In this document: piece by piece, positions 34,038-41,966 of the stretch | Layout of the letters: each line of letters begins with the position of its first letter | Numbering within the stretch: position 1 is the first letter of the stretch | DNA from: Chloroflexaceae bacterium | Lineage (GTDB): Bacteria > Chloroflexota > Chloroflexia > Chloroflexales > Chloroflexaceae | NCBI GenBank assembly: GCA_028282325.1 | Contig: JANQID010000028.1 | Coordinates: forward strand, 1-55,698 | Reading direction: 5' to 3' | Length of the DNA: 55,698 nt | The notes under the pieces: generated by a model | The model's input: the letters and a program-made list of their open reading frames with translations, nothing else | The model's database searches: none | What the model was told of the DNA's origin: nothing | Program-made: the position numbers and the translations under genes

Positions 34038-34069
34038 ACGCCGCGGTGGCCTCAGGGCTGCCGCGGCGT
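34038..34069 (+). terminator. Terminator-like hairpin after the radC-like gene
   Basis: ACGCCGCGG and CCGCGGCGT form a perfect 9-base stem, followed by GTGGTATTTTGTTG, a weak T-rich stretch. It lies between convergent genes. Confidence 0.6.
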
Positions 34070-34107
34070 GTGGTATTTTGTTGTGCGAGAACCATCAGCA
34101 GGGATGA

Positions 34108-34620
34108 TCAGCGCAACGCGTTCGTCCACGCAGCGCGTTTGTCCGCGTACGTTTTAGCTGCATTGGCCGGGCTGGACGAGGGTAGCTGAACGTACTCCAG
34201 GTTGGGTCGCAGAGTACGAACCCTGGCTGCGACGTGCGTATCGTATAGGTCTTTCGCCTTCTTGCCATTGAAACACACCCGACGAATGTGGTGGTGGCTG
34301 GCGAAAAACGTTTCGAAGTCGTTCGGCACTACCGATGTATCATCAATGTCCGAATCGAGGCTTGACTCGCGTGTGCAGTACTGAATGACGTCCCACAGCG
34401 CGATCCGGGCGGTATGGAGAGTCACCAGGCGCTCCTCGTACGCAGCCTCGGGATGCACGCCAAGTATGTCCGCAAGGAGCCGCCAGAAGAGGTTTCTCGG
34501 ATGCGCATAGTACCGACCGGTGGCAATCGAGGCCTTGCCTGGCATTGTGCCAAGAATGACGATTTCGGCGGCTTCCGCGCTAATCGGTGGAAAGCTATGA
34601 ACGTACGGTGGCAAGGTCAT
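34108..34620 (-). CDS. DNA-deoxyinosine glycosylase (uracil-DNA glycosylase superfamily)
   Basis: This 170-residue protein is of the family that removes hypoxanthine from DNA. It starts MTLPPYVHSFPPISAEAAEI. VILGTMPGKASIATGRYYAH is the superfamily motif A region. RNLFWRLLADILGVHPEAAY, LVTLHTARIALWDVIQYCTR and RVCFNGKKAKDLYDTHVAAR follow, and the C-terminal LPSSSPANAAKTYADKRAAW holds the SSSPAN motif that plays the HPSP role in this family. The start at 34620 follows GGAGGAG closely, although the frame remains open to 34797. It stands alone and is convergent with the radC remnant. The role is base-excision repair. Confidence 0.88.
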   Translation of the reverse strand: MTLPPYVHSFPPISAEAAEIVILGTMPGKASIATGRYYAHPRNLFWRLLADILGVHPEAAYEERLVTLHTARIALWDVIQYCTRESSLDSDIDDTSVVPNDFETFFASHHHIRRVCFNGKKAKDLYDTHVAARVRTLRPNLEYVQLPSSSPANAAKTYADKRAAWTNALR

Positions 34621-34753
34621 CAGAAACTCCTCCAAAACCTGGCCGCTGAGTGCGAAGCGCTGCTCCAGCACTGCGATGACAGCGCCCAGATCGGCGCATC
34701 CACCGCACAGCACGATTCGGATGACCATCGGTACGCAGTGCGTGGTTCGAGTG

Positions 34754-35143
34754 CTACCCGATCCAGTCCTCGAGTGTGAGATCGGGTACCCGCTCAAAGT
34801 GGCGGGTGTTGTGGGTCACCAACGGTACCCCCCGACTCACGGCAGTTGCGGCAATCTAGAGGTCGGCATCCGCAAGGCGTTCACCACGGCGTTCCAGCAT
34901 CGTCTTCAGTGTGCCAAAGCGATGTGCCGCTGTGTCGTCATAGGCGACGATGCTGATTGTTGCCAGGAGCGTGTCCAACTCCAGCAACTTCTCAGCCGGA
35001 CGCGCTGAGCGTTCTGCGCCGTACACCAGTTCACCAACGCTAATGGCCGTGATCGCCAGTTCCTCGTCGGGCGTGACGTGATCCCGCAGATCAAGCGTCC
35101 CGCGCAGCACGGCGATCCAGTGATCGCTGTCCAGGATCTTCAT
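34754..35143 (-). pseudogene. vapC: VapC-like PIN toxin with an in-frame nonsense mutation
   Basis: Translation from 35143 gives MKILDSDHWIAVLRGTLDLR, LAITAISVGELVYGAERSAR (second acid) and LKTMLERRGERLADADL, and then meets TAG at 34856-34858. Beyond the stop the same frame continues IAATAVSRGVPLVTHNTRHF ERVPDLTLEDWIG to a stop at 34754. CAG to TAG (one base) would give the normal ADADLQIAATA of VapC. The truncated protein lacks the last conserved acid region and THNTRHF motif, so it should be inactive. It overlaps the vapB-like gene by 4 bases. Confidence 0.85.
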
Positions 35144-35484
35144 AGCTCTGGGGCTGGCCGATCCGGCTGACTGGCCCGGTCCGCTGCGATCTGTGCGGCA
35201 AGATCATCCGTCGCGGCATCGTCGCGCCAGAGGCCGAATGCAGCCATCGCCGGATGCACCTCACCTTGTTCGATGGCATCGAGCAACTGTTCGTCCTGGC
35301 CCAGCACCGCCGCAAGCCGACGTGCCACACGCGCATTGCGTTCCAACTGGTGCAACTCGTCGGCACCGATGAGCACGGCGACCGGGCGCTCCCGGCGCTG
35401 GATCAGAATGCGCTCCCCGGCTGTCACCCGCGACAGGAGTTCGGAGAGGCGGTTTTTGGCATCAGCAACATTGACCGTCTCCAT
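35140..35484 (-). CDS. vapB: Phd/YefM-family antitoxin (VapB-type)
   Basis: This 114-residue antitoxin starts METVNVADAKNRLSELLSRV and TAGERILIQRRERPVAVLIG, the Phd/YefM DNA-binding fold. The tail from residue 50 on (ELHQLERNARVARRLAAVLG, then AMAAFGLWRDDAATDDLAAQ) is the toxin-binding part. AGGAGG lies before ATG 35484. A 23-base palindrome straddles the upstream promoter region, a likely autoregulatory operator. It overlaps the downstream PIN gene, which has a stop mutation, so this antitoxin may now act alone as a repressor of its own promoter. Confidence 0.88.
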   Translation of the reverse strand: METVNVADAKNRLSELLSRVTAGERILIQRRERPVAVLIGADELHQLERNARVARRLAAVLGQDEQLLDAIEQGEVHPAMAAFGLWRDDAATDDLAAQIAADRASQPDRPAPEL

Positions 35485-35502
35485 GGCACCTCCTTGCTAG
35501 TC

Positions 35503-35525
35503 ATAATGACCAATAAGGTCATTAT
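35503..35525 (-). promoter_or_regulatory. Palindromic operator of the vapBC-like operon
   Basis: ATAATGACC-AATAA-GGTCATTAT is a perfect dyad with 9-base arms, 19 bases before the antitoxin start. Such dyads are the usual binding site of the antitoxin or toxin-antitoxin complex. Confidence 0.75.
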
Positions 35526-35621
35526 ACGTACACGTACCAGCAATGGCAACGAGGAGATCGCCTGTGGTGCAACGCGTGCAGCAGTTCATGTGGTCGTGAG
35601 CGTGTGGCTGGGATGGATGAA

Positions 35622-35882
35622 CTATCCGAAGGTTGCAGGCCGTTCCCTTTCTTGCTCCGATCCGGCCTGCGTCTCAGCCATCGACTTTCGCAGATGAGCG
35701 GCATTGGCCAGATTCGCGAGCAAGTAGCGCGTCTCCTGCCAGGATGTGTATTCGTCGAGCGGAACCAGCACAACTTGCTGGCCAGATTCGAGGACGACAA
35801 TCGTTGGTTGGGCATCGTCCAGCACCTGCTCAACCAGGTGCTCCAGATCCTGCTGCGCCTTTTTCAATGTCACTGCCTGCAT
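35622..35882 (-). CDS. Orphan Phd/YefM-like antitoxin
   Basis: This 86-residue protein starts MQAVTLKKAQQDLEHLVEQV and continues LDDAQPTIVVLESGQQVVLV PLDEYTSWQETRYLL. This is the Phd/YefM N-terminal fold, in which the usual arginine-rich beta strand reads IVVLESGQQVVLVPLDEY. I prefer the ATG at 35882 over a longer open frame. No toxin gene can be found behind it on the same strand; only short uninterpretable frames lie at 35500-35620. It therefore appears to be a solitary antitoxin, perhaps a relic. The hemerythrin-like gene lies on the opposite strand just upstream. Confidence 0.75.
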   Translation of the reverse strand: MQAVTLKKAQQDLEHLVEQVLDDAQPTIVVLESGQQVVLVPLDEYTSWQETRYLLANLANAAHLRKSMAETQAGSEQERERPATFG

Positions 35883-35938
35883 ACGCCCTACTTCGCTCCA
35901 ATCTGGTGTTGCCGTGCTGATCCTGGTATCATGCTCGC

Positions 35939-36433
35939 ATGAAACGACACCCTGGCCTGGTGCCACTGTCACATGATCATCGCCAGATACTGTTCACCGC
36001 GCAACTGCTGAAATATGGCGTCACCCGCTACAAGGACGCTCCAACCAGTGTGCCGGAGAAGCTGGCATACGCACGCCAGGCGGCCACGACCCAGATCCTG
36101 CCGCATATCGAGCGTGAAGAACTCCTGCTCTTCCCCGCTATCACCACTTATGACAGCGAGGTCGATGCGCTGATCGGCACATTGCAGGCCGAGCATCGCC
36201 GGATTGCGGCGTTATGCACGGTTCTCGCCGATGAGCAGCACGACCCTGCGCTGATCGAAGCTCAGCTTGATGAGCTTGGGATCCTCCTCGAAACCCACGT
36301 GCGGACGGAAGAACGCCACCTGTTTCAGCGCCTGCAACAGGTTCTGCCCGATCAAGCTATCACCGCCATCGGTGAGCGCTGGCGTGCCGACGGTGATGGT
36401 GCGATCTGTGTTGGTTTACCCAGCAAGGCATAA
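35939..36433 (+). CDS. Hemerythrin-like HHE-domain protein
   Basis: This 164-residue helical protein probably binds a di-iron centre. It starts MKRHPGLVPLSHDHRQILFT, with the first His motif (SHDHRQIL). ILPHIEREELLLFPAITTYD carries the HxxxE/EE motif, IGTLQAEHRRIAALCTVLAD the next HxxxE-like helix, and LLETHVRTEERHLFQRLQQV the last H..E pair. All four helices with His/Glu ligands are visible. Such proteins bind oxygen, nitric oxide or iron and act in redox stress, but the role here is unknown. It starts at ATG 35939 near the end of an opposite-strand antitoxin's leader and has no operon partner. Confidence 0.85.
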   Translation: MKRHPGLVPLSHDHRQILFTAQLLKYGVTRYKDAPTSVPEKLAYARQAATTQILPHIEREELLLFPAITTYDSEVDALIGTLQAEHRRIAALCTVLADEQHDPALIEAQLDELGILLETHVRTEERHLFQRLQQVLPDQAITAIGERWRADGDGAICVGLPSKA

Positions 36434-36458
36434 GCCTGCGTTGTGGCGAGCGCAGCGG

Positions 36459-36610
36459 CTATTCCGCACTGTCGTCGGCGTGCGCATGCGTGGTCAGCCA
36501 TGACCGCAGTTTATCGAGACTGTCGATGTCGAGGAGTGCATCGCCCAGATTCAGCAGTCGGGGCTGATCCAGGGCCGTGATCTGCGCCTGGTCTTCCTCT
36601 CTCCTACCGT
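36459..36610 (-). pseudogene. DUF4351-domain remnant
   Basis: The minus strand gives RREEDQAQITALDQPRLLNL followed by GDALLDIDSLDKLRSWLTTH and a stop. This resembles DUF4351, the C-terminal domain of Rpn-type (PD-(D/E)XK) transposon-related proteins. The nuclease part is absent. It is a short remnant in the gap between two plus-strand genes. Confidence 0.6.
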
Positions 36611-36746
36611 ATTCGACAACTCCTGCTGGCATCGACGACCAAAGCAGAGCCGGACTGGTTCTCTTGCTCACTTGCTGCTATACTGCGAAACATACGTTCG
36701 CTCTCGATGCACAACACGCATCGACGTACCGAAAGACAGGCTGGCG

Positions 36747-37205
36747 ATGACAACCCCTCGCGCCTACATTGGCCGCTTTGAGCATCACCTGCGCGATGTC
36801 GCTGCGGAGTATCGGACGCTGACCCAGGAAGACGAGCAGGTGGGAAAGCTGCTGATCGGTCGGCAACAGTACCGGCACGGGGTCTACTTCCTAGTGCAGG
36901 CGATGGAGAAGTATGTGCGGAGCACGATCTTCGGGCTGGTCAATCCGAACACGGCCTATTTCCGCCAGCGCATCCTGACGCACAACCTTGATGATCTCCT
37001 GGCGTTCCTGCGGGAGATCGTCTGTGGCAATGTCGAGCTACGTGAGCAGATACGGCTGCAGATGCAGGATCATGTGCTTGGCAGAGTCAAGTTCGGCGCC
37101 TTGCACAACGATCTTCGCTATCCGAAGTTCGATGAACGGCGCGGCTCATACTTCGTACTCCAGGTTGAGCGCAAAGATGCTGATACGGTTTATGCTCGGC
37201 TGTAA
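36747..37205 (+). CDS. HEPN-like protein of unknown function
   Basis: This 152-residue, largely helical protein starts MTTPRAYIGRFEHHLRDVAA. It includes LIGRQQYRHGVYFLVQAMEK and YVRSTIFGLVNPNTAYFRQR, which resemble HEPN-domain helices (Q-HGVYFLVQAMEK-Y). HNLDDLLAFLREIVCGNVEL and GALHNDLRYPKFDERRGSYF follow. The HNDLRYP segment is at the place of the usual H-containing end of the fold, but I do not see the canonical R-x4-6-H catalytic motif. It may be a non-catalytic HEPN of the type that binds nucleotides, or part of a lost toxin pair. I do not assign a function. The start at 36747 is chosen from an ATG behind a purine stretch. Confidence 0.6.
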   Translation: MTTPRAYIGRFEHHLRDVAAEYRTLTQEDEQVGKLLIGRQQYRHGVYFLVQAMEKYVRSTIFGLVNPNTAYFRQRILTHNLDDLLAFLREIVCGNVELREQIRLQMQDHVLGRVKFGALHNDLRYPKFDERRGSYFVLQVERKDADTVYARL

Positions 37206-37285
37206 ACGCTGAAGCAGTTCTTGCGTGATATTCATCATTTGAGAAGCTAAGGATACCTGCTATTCCGGAGGCTTTAGGTAGCAGG

Positions 37286-38437
37286 TCAATCTATGTTTAT
37301 CCTCAGTGCTGGGACATAGGCATGCTTTGAGTTCTCATACTCATAAATGATAAAGGGGGTGTCCAGAGACTTGATGTGACGTCCAAACTCAATTGCCATT
37401 GGCGCCGGAATTGCCGCAAAGACATGTATCACCTTGCGCGCATAATGGGCATCCCTAAGAGCGACAACAGCATTGCGCACTTCATAGCTAAAAAGCTCCA
37501 ACCGTTTTCGTGACCGTAGAAAATCCCGACCGGGCTCTCGTGCGCGAATTTCGTATATACAAGGCTCAGCACCAACTGTCTGGGCAACCAGTTCATGACT
37601 CACGAGCCCGCTAATTGAAAATACCAATACAACAGGGCGCTCAGTGGTGGCTTGCTCAGCCACTCTCACAATCTCATAAAAAGCCTGAGCCTCTTCATCT
37701 TCCTTCCACGTCCAGCTCTGAGTATCCCGATGGCGCTGATACAATTCTATGCGTTGAGCATCGCCCAAGCACCGACCAGTATGAACGAGCAGTGGTATCG
37801 GCGCAATGGCAAACACCGATAACGATGAAGCTCGTGTGACGCCAGCGCGTCGAGAAAGAACGTCTTGTATTTGTTGGGTTATGCTCCGCTCCATAAGTGC
37901 GAAAAACCCTTCTCCCTCAGCAGGAAGACGCGAACCACTCAGGTCAATGACCGTTGGGTTTTCATCAACCGGGAATTTTGGCTGTATTGCTCGGTGTGCA
38001 TCAACTGGATCGATGATGACATCGTGGCCATCAACAGATACTTGGAGAATGAGAACCTGTGTCTGCATATCCTCCGCGTGAGCGGTTGCTAAACGAACAC
38101 GGCGTTCATGCTCGTGTTTGAAGTCCAGCAGCAATTCCTCAAGGTAGGCTGATACCTGCGCCTTATCGTCGATCAGCTTGCCATGATCCCGACATGTCAG
38201 CATCAGGTTTCGGATATCTATTTCCAGTTGTTTTGAGCGAACAGGATGGCCTCGTGGCCCATCCGGACTAAATGACACAATGTGCGAAATAACCCCTAAA
38301 TTTGAGCGTTGTTGGGTTAGTTCATCCTTGTAGAGCAGCCTATTGCATCCACGAAATTGGCAGCGTCCAGCTGCTCTTGCCCAAAGCTCACATTGCACAT
38401 TTAGAGGAATAGCTGGTCGTTTGCGAGGCTTTTCCAT
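37286..38437 (-). CDS. cap5: CBASS effector Cap5: HNH nuclease-SAVED fusion
   Basis: Cap5 cleaves double-stranded DNA when its SAVED domain binds the cyclic nucleotide made by the CD-NTase, so that the infected cell dies. This 383-residue protein has an N-terminal HNH domain: RCQFRGCNRLLYKDELTQQR, GVISHIVSFSPDGPRGHPVR, and NLMLTCRDHGKLIDDKAQVS with the last His. The C-terminal half contains RPVVLVFSISGLVSHELVAQ, ELFSYEVRNAVVALRDAHYA and VIHVFAAIPAPMAIEFGRHI, the SAVED core. Length and order match known Cap5. It is the last gene of the CBASS operon, 7 bases behind cap3. Confidence 0.92.
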   Translation of the reverse strand: MEKPRKRPAIPLNVQCELWARAAGRCQFRGCNRLLYKDELTQQRSNLGVISHIVSFSPDGPRGHPVRSKQLEIDIRNLMLTCRDHGKLIDDKAQVSAYLEELLLDFKHEHERRVRLATAHAEDMQTQVLILQVSVDGHDVIIDPVDAHRAIQPKFPVDENPTVIDLSGSRLPAEGEGFFALMERSITQQIQDVLSRRAGVTRASSLSVFAIAPIPLLVHTGRCLGDAQRIELYQRHRDTQSWTWKEDEEAQAFYEIVRVAEQATTERPVVLVFSISGLVSHELVAQTVGAEPCIYEIRAREPGRDFLRSRKRLELFSYEVRNAVVALRDAHYARKVIHVFAAIPAPMAIEFGRHIKSLDTPFIIYEYENSKHAYVPALRINID

Positions 38438-38444
38438 GCGGTGC

Positions 38445-38942
38445 CTATCTTTGGATCAATGATAACGGTACAATGCCCCCATCGCGTCGACCTTCCCAGG
38501 CAGATGTGTGCTTGGTGCCGACGATGACAAAGAAGATCGGCTCGGAGTACTGATCACTTATCAGACGACGTTGCCAGTCAGTCCAATCAACGGCTGAAGG
38601 GGTAGGGATGGGTTCGGGGTGTGTGTGCCATTCTCCCAGATACGTACACGTCCCGTTACTTGTCCGCCAGGCCTCATCGATTATTGCCTGATGCCGTCGC
38701 TGAGCACGAAAAAATCTTACTCGCGCCCGTCTATCGCCGGAAAGCGGCGTCGTAATGTCATCGACAATTATGGCGCTGCCGTCGCGAAGATGCCGTCCCA
38801 AGAGAACCCCACCAGCTTCTGCCATGTGCATCTCGCTCTGTTGAAAGCGCTGCATGATCAACCAGACAGGCACGCTAATCTCGAAGTGAAAGCCACCAGG
38901 TCGAACAAACGTATATGGCCACATTGATCGATCGGAACTCAT
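38445..38942 (-). CDS. cap3: CBASS Cap3: JAMM/JAB isopeptidase
   Basis: This 165-residue metalloprotease of the MPN/JAB fold is the partner of Cap2. Cap3 cleaves CD-NTase-protein conjugates. The catalytic Glu is likely in MHMAEAGGVLLGRHL, and the zinc motif is HTHPEPIPTPSAVD (H-x-H-P-x6-S-x2-D) in TYLGEWHTHPEPIPTPSAVD. It starts at ATG 38942, overlapping the cap2 stop by 4 bases, so translation is coupled. The frame extends 13 codons further upstream inside cap2. All catalytic residues appear intact. Confidence 0.92.
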   Translation of the reverse strand: MSSDRSMWPYTFVRPGGFHFEISVPVWLIMQRFQQSEMHMAEAGGVLLGRHLRDGSAIIVDDITTPLSGDRRARVRFFRAQRRHQAIIDEAWRTSNGTCTYLGEWHTHPEPIPTPSAVDWTDWQRRLISDQYSEPIFFVIVGTKHTSAWEGRRDGGIVPLSLIQR

Positions 38943-40684
38943 GCCTCTACCTTGATTGACATCACCCGACAGATAGGGCAATCGTCGCTCGCAAAGTGAG
39001 TTTCTAGCTGTTCAAGCTTGTCCAGACTCAATTGATAGCGTGCGGACAGCTTAAAACCTTCTGCCGTAAATGCCGCGCTGTCACCCTTCCACGAACGAAT
39101 ACGATTTTCCTGAACTCGTGTTTGCATCGTATCGATGGCCAACCGTGATGCAAGTTGAGCCGTTTGTACAGCATCCAACGAGCCATAGGGTGTATACAGG
39201 TTATGACAGCCAGCGATGGAGCGTCGAAAAACCTGCCCAGGAGCAGCAAAAGATGCGCGATTATGCAAATGATCTTCTGCTTCTGATCGGGAATATAAAC
39301 ACTCAAAGCAGCCTGAAGATCCGTTCAAACCGGTCAAGACTGCATGGCCACCAATACCATAGGGTTCAACCCAGGCAAAGATGACAGGAGGTCCATTAAT
39401 AGTCTGCCGCACCTGCTCGTTCAAGTCTAGCTCGGATGTAGGATTACCCATTGCAGAGATGGTCAAGTCATACGTGTATAAATTTACCGTACGGGAACCG
39501 ACAAGTTGTTCTATTGTTCCGACGAAAGACTCGGCTTTCGAAAAAGGCAGTTGGGCGCGTAGTGCTCGTTTCAGGGCAACAGCCTTTTCAACTCCCCAAT
39601 AACTCCTACCCAAGACATGCCGATATGTGTTCTCTGATTCTAGCTTATCGGGGTCAACCAGGTGCAAATGATCGACACCTGCCCGCGATAGTTCAAATGC
39701 AATATGCCCACCTACTGCACCACAACCAATCAACAGCACACGTTTCTCGCCCAAATCTCGCTGTCCTCCACCCCGCTGCACGAGATACTGCCTGTCACGT
39801 CGGAATATAATGATTGGCGTGATCGCACTTGCCGTGCCGGCATCGGCAAGAGGGTGCCGCTCACCAAGTTCTTCGAAGCGAACACCGAAAAGGGCCGCGT
39901 CACCGGATGGGCGAGGCAGTCGCGCAATCAAAAACTGATGGGAATAGGAACGCTTGTCGAGAAGGTCTTCCAAAAGCCCACGGTGTTCTGCTGAGCAATG
40001 GCTTAACAGCCGCCGTATACCATCAGTGCCCCAAAACGATGGCTCCGATTGTGGCGGTAGTAGCAAGGTGCCTGGCGAAAGTGGAAGGTACAGTGCCGGG
40101 CAGGCAGTCCAGGGTCCTTGATCAGCGGGAGTGTTGGGGATATACGGAATCTGAGCAGCATGGTGAGCGATGCGGAGCCCAGGCTGGGCCTTGGCACTGG
40201 TGCCAACGAATACTTCAGTCACTTGGTCGAGAGCGAGGAGATCGAGATTTGCAAGAGCCAGAACAGGTCTATTCAGCCTGGCCCAATACACCTCGAACTC
40301 ATCCACGAAGTCGTGTCGGTTTTCACCACTGACACCTTCTAGCAGGGTTCGCTGTACGTGGCTGAAACACTCGCGCACAACATCAAGTGGTCGGCGTCGA
40401 TCGAAGATGATCCCCTCCGCTTCAAGGAAGCAGACGACGCCCTCTGAATCGATATGTGGGATGAGTCCAAGTGCATCCTTCGGGTGCAGGAAAAATTTGG
40501 GCAGGTGGTTGTTCCACATAGGATCAACGTTGACGGCTATCCCGACCGAATGCCCCGCAATGTCGACCCTTCCAGCAACCGCAAGTGCTCCGCTATTGAG
40601 CTTGATCTGGCGAGGTTGGCGTAATAATCCAGCCTGTTCGATATCCCAAAGGAGCTTGCTGCGCCAGATGTTGATGTCAGCCAT
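38939..40684 (-). CDS. cap2: CBASS Cap2: ubiquitin E1-E2-like conjugating enzyme
   Basis: Cap2 attaches the CD-NTase C-terminus to target proteins and primes cyclic-nucleotide production. This 581-residue protein has an E2-like N-terminal domain whose catalytic Cys probably lies in HIDSEGVVCFLEAEG (residue about 115). The E1/ThiF domain starts with KRVLLIGCGAVGGHIAFELS, followed by HLHLVDPDKLESENTYRHVL. Two CxxC pairs (CFEC and CPIC) should bind zinc. The likely E1 Cys is in SIAGCHNLYTPYGSLD. I chose ATG 40684; an upstream frame to 40834 overlaps the cdn gene. The cdn stop lies four bases before it. Confidence 0.92.
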   Translation of the reverse strand: MADINIWRSKLLWDIEQAGLLRQPRQIKLNSGALAVAGRVDIAGHSVGIAVNVDPMWNNHLPKFFLHPKDALGLIPHIDSEGVVCFLEAEGIIFDRRRPLDVVRECFSHVQRTLLEGVSGENRHDFVDEFEVYWARLNRPVLALANLDLLALDQVTEVFVGTSAKAQPGLRIAHHAAQIPYIPNTPADQGPWTACPALYLPLSPGTLLLPPQSEPSFWGTDGIRRLLSHCSAEHRGLLEDLLDKRSYSHQFLIARLPRPSGDAALFGVRFEELGERHPLADAGTASAITPIIIFRRDRQYLVQRGGGQRDLGEKRVLLIGCGAVGGHIAFELSRAGVDHLHLVDPDKLESENTYRHVLGRSYWGVEKAVALKRALRAQLPFSKAESFVGTIEQLVGSRTVNLYTYDLTISAMGNPTSELDLNEQVRQTINGPPVIFAWVEPYGIGGHAVLTGLNGSSGCFECLYSRSEAEDHLHNRASFAAPGQVFRRSIAGCHNLYTPYGSLDAVQTAQLASRLAIDTMQTRVQENRIRSWKGDSAAFTAEGFKLSARYQLSLDKLEQLETHFASDDCPICRVMSIKVEA

Positions 40685-40688
40685 AACT

Positions 40689-41747
40689 CTATGCACTGTT
40701 CCCCGAAGATGTGATTGCTGGCGGGTGAACTGACGCCGTTTCCTGCTTCTCAGGCACAGGGAAGTCCTTTCCGAACACCATCTGGAGCCGCTCGCAAGCT
40801 GCTCGTGTATCAGCCACCCCCTCAGCATACACAAGGGCGTCTTTCAGCACTGTCATCTTGTCCTTGAGTGTGCGCATCTGTCTTGCCGTCATTCGATCGA
40901 AGACGTCATTCCAGGGTTCGATAGGTAGCTTTACAATCAGCCGCTCGACATATGCCTTCTCGTCCTCGTCATAGACCAACTGGAAGCTGGCCAAGACAAC
41001 CTCAACGAGCTCACGCATCGCTCGCAAATCATTGTGCTTGTTGGCGAAGGCATCAGTATATCTTGGTTGGAAGTGATAGTAGGTGAGGAGTGTAAGACCG
41101 ATTCCATTAGGTGCTGAAGCGCCTCCGGCAGTGAAATTAACTACCTTCCACCGCTTCCAGTAGCGAATAACTCGGCGGAACTGCTTGCGATCCTCAGCGC
41201 CAGGGAACTTATCGAAAATTGTATCGCTCAGCTGTTGTGGATTGGAGACCTCCCAATAGCGATTCTCCGGCAATGAGTGCTGCTTGCCTTTAGCGTGATA
41301 GGATTTGCCGTCAGTATTCATGCTCGATTCTGAGTAGACCGCTACATCGACATGGTAGAGCGGTTCATCATTACAGCTGTAGAACACTGTAACGCAGGAG
41401 CGCCGTAGTTCGACTCGATTCGTATGTCCATCAAGTGCTTCGAAGACGCGCTCCTTAAGCTTAACAGGATCGGGCCATTCAGTAATACTCACAAGAAAGT
41501 AAAGACCCTGATCGATATCATAATCCCCATCCAATGGCTTTGTTCCCGTGTCCATCTCATAACTTCCCTGATCAAGGAAGTAATATTCAGGACATATCTC
41601 ATTATACTTCTTGAACACAACAGGCAGATTCGCCTTGAGCTTCCGACGGATGATATCACGCTTCTCCCGAAGGGTTGCGTTCTCTTCAAACCTGCCGAGA
41701 CGAATAGTGTCGTTGAATTGCTCGAACTGCATCTGCACATTCGCCAT
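40689..41747 (-). CDS. CBASS CD-NTase (cyclic oligonucleotide synthase)
   Basis: This 352-residue protein is a cGAS/DncV-like nucleotidyltransferase. The active site is visible as YFLDQGSYEMDTGTKPLDGD with YDIDQGLYFLV: the GS motif, then the D-x-D pair DYDID. The third catalytic Asp is in LYHVDVAVYSES. RQFRRVIRYWKRWKVVNFTA and GIGLTLLTYYHFQPRY are helical-core parts common to this superfamily. The C-terminus is a flexible tail ending SSGNSA. A terminal Ala or Gly is what Cap2 would join to targets. GGAGG precedes ATG 41747. The clade and exact product (a cyclic di- or trinucleotide) are not determined; clade G is possible because those partner with Cap5. Confidence 0.9.
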   Translation of the reverse strand: MANVQMQFEQFNDTIRLGRFEENATLREKRDIIRRKLKANLPVVFKKYNEICPEYYFLDQGSYEMDTGTKPLDGDYDIDQGLYFLVSITEWPDPVKLKERVFEALDGHTNRVELRRSCVTVFYSCNDEPLYHVDVAVYSESSMNTDGKSYHAKGKQHSLPENRYWEVSNPQQLSDTIFDKFPGAEDRKQFRRVIRYWKRWKVVNFTAGGASAPNGIGLTLLTYYHFQPRYTDAFANKHNDLRAMRELVEVVLASFQLVYDEDEKAYVERLIVKLPIEPWNDVFDRMTARQMRTLKDKMTVLKDALVYAEGVADTRAACERLQMVFGKDFPVPEKQETASVHPPAITSSGNSA

Positions 41748-41791
41748 GCTAAACCTCCAGCTAAAGGGTCTTCCCCTGAACCCTTTCCGAG

Positions 41792-41842
41792 CGAAATTTC
41801 GTCCCGAGCGAAATTGTAGCACAGCCAGCGTATTTTTGTCAA
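41792..41842 (-). promoter_or_regulatory. Sigma70 promoter of the CBASS operon
   Basis: The minus strand carries TTGACA (41837-41842), an 18-base spacer and TACAAT (41813-41818), a near-consensus promoter. The palindrome CGAAATTTCG (41792-41801) lies over the expected transcription start, and CGAGCGAAATT occurs twice, so a repressor site is plausible. Confidence 0.75.
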
Positions 41843-41862
41843 GGCGCAATTTCAGATCAATA

Positions 41863-41879
41863 TTTCGTCATTGACGAAA
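41863..41879. promoter_or_regulatory. Perfect operator-like dyad between CBASS and its XRE gene
   Basis: TTTCGTCA-T-TGACGAAA is a perfect inverted repeat with a one-base centre. It overlaps the -35 (TTGACG, 41871-41876) of a plus-strand promoter with TATAAGAT near 41892, serving the XRE gene. It also abuts the CBASS promoter. It is a natural binding site for the XRE regulator. Confidence 0.7.
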
Positions 41880-41966
41880 CCTCAAACCTCGTATAAGATG
41901 TTATCGTGCTTGCATTCCGACTCCACATATAAACAAACGTTCGATTATTGATATGGGCTAGGTGCA

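Noticed and set aside
37286-38437. Cap4-type effector
   Set aside because: The N-terminal nuclease is HNH (Cys-, His- and Asn-containing), not the Mrr-like nuclease of Cap4. Cap5 fits in length and order.
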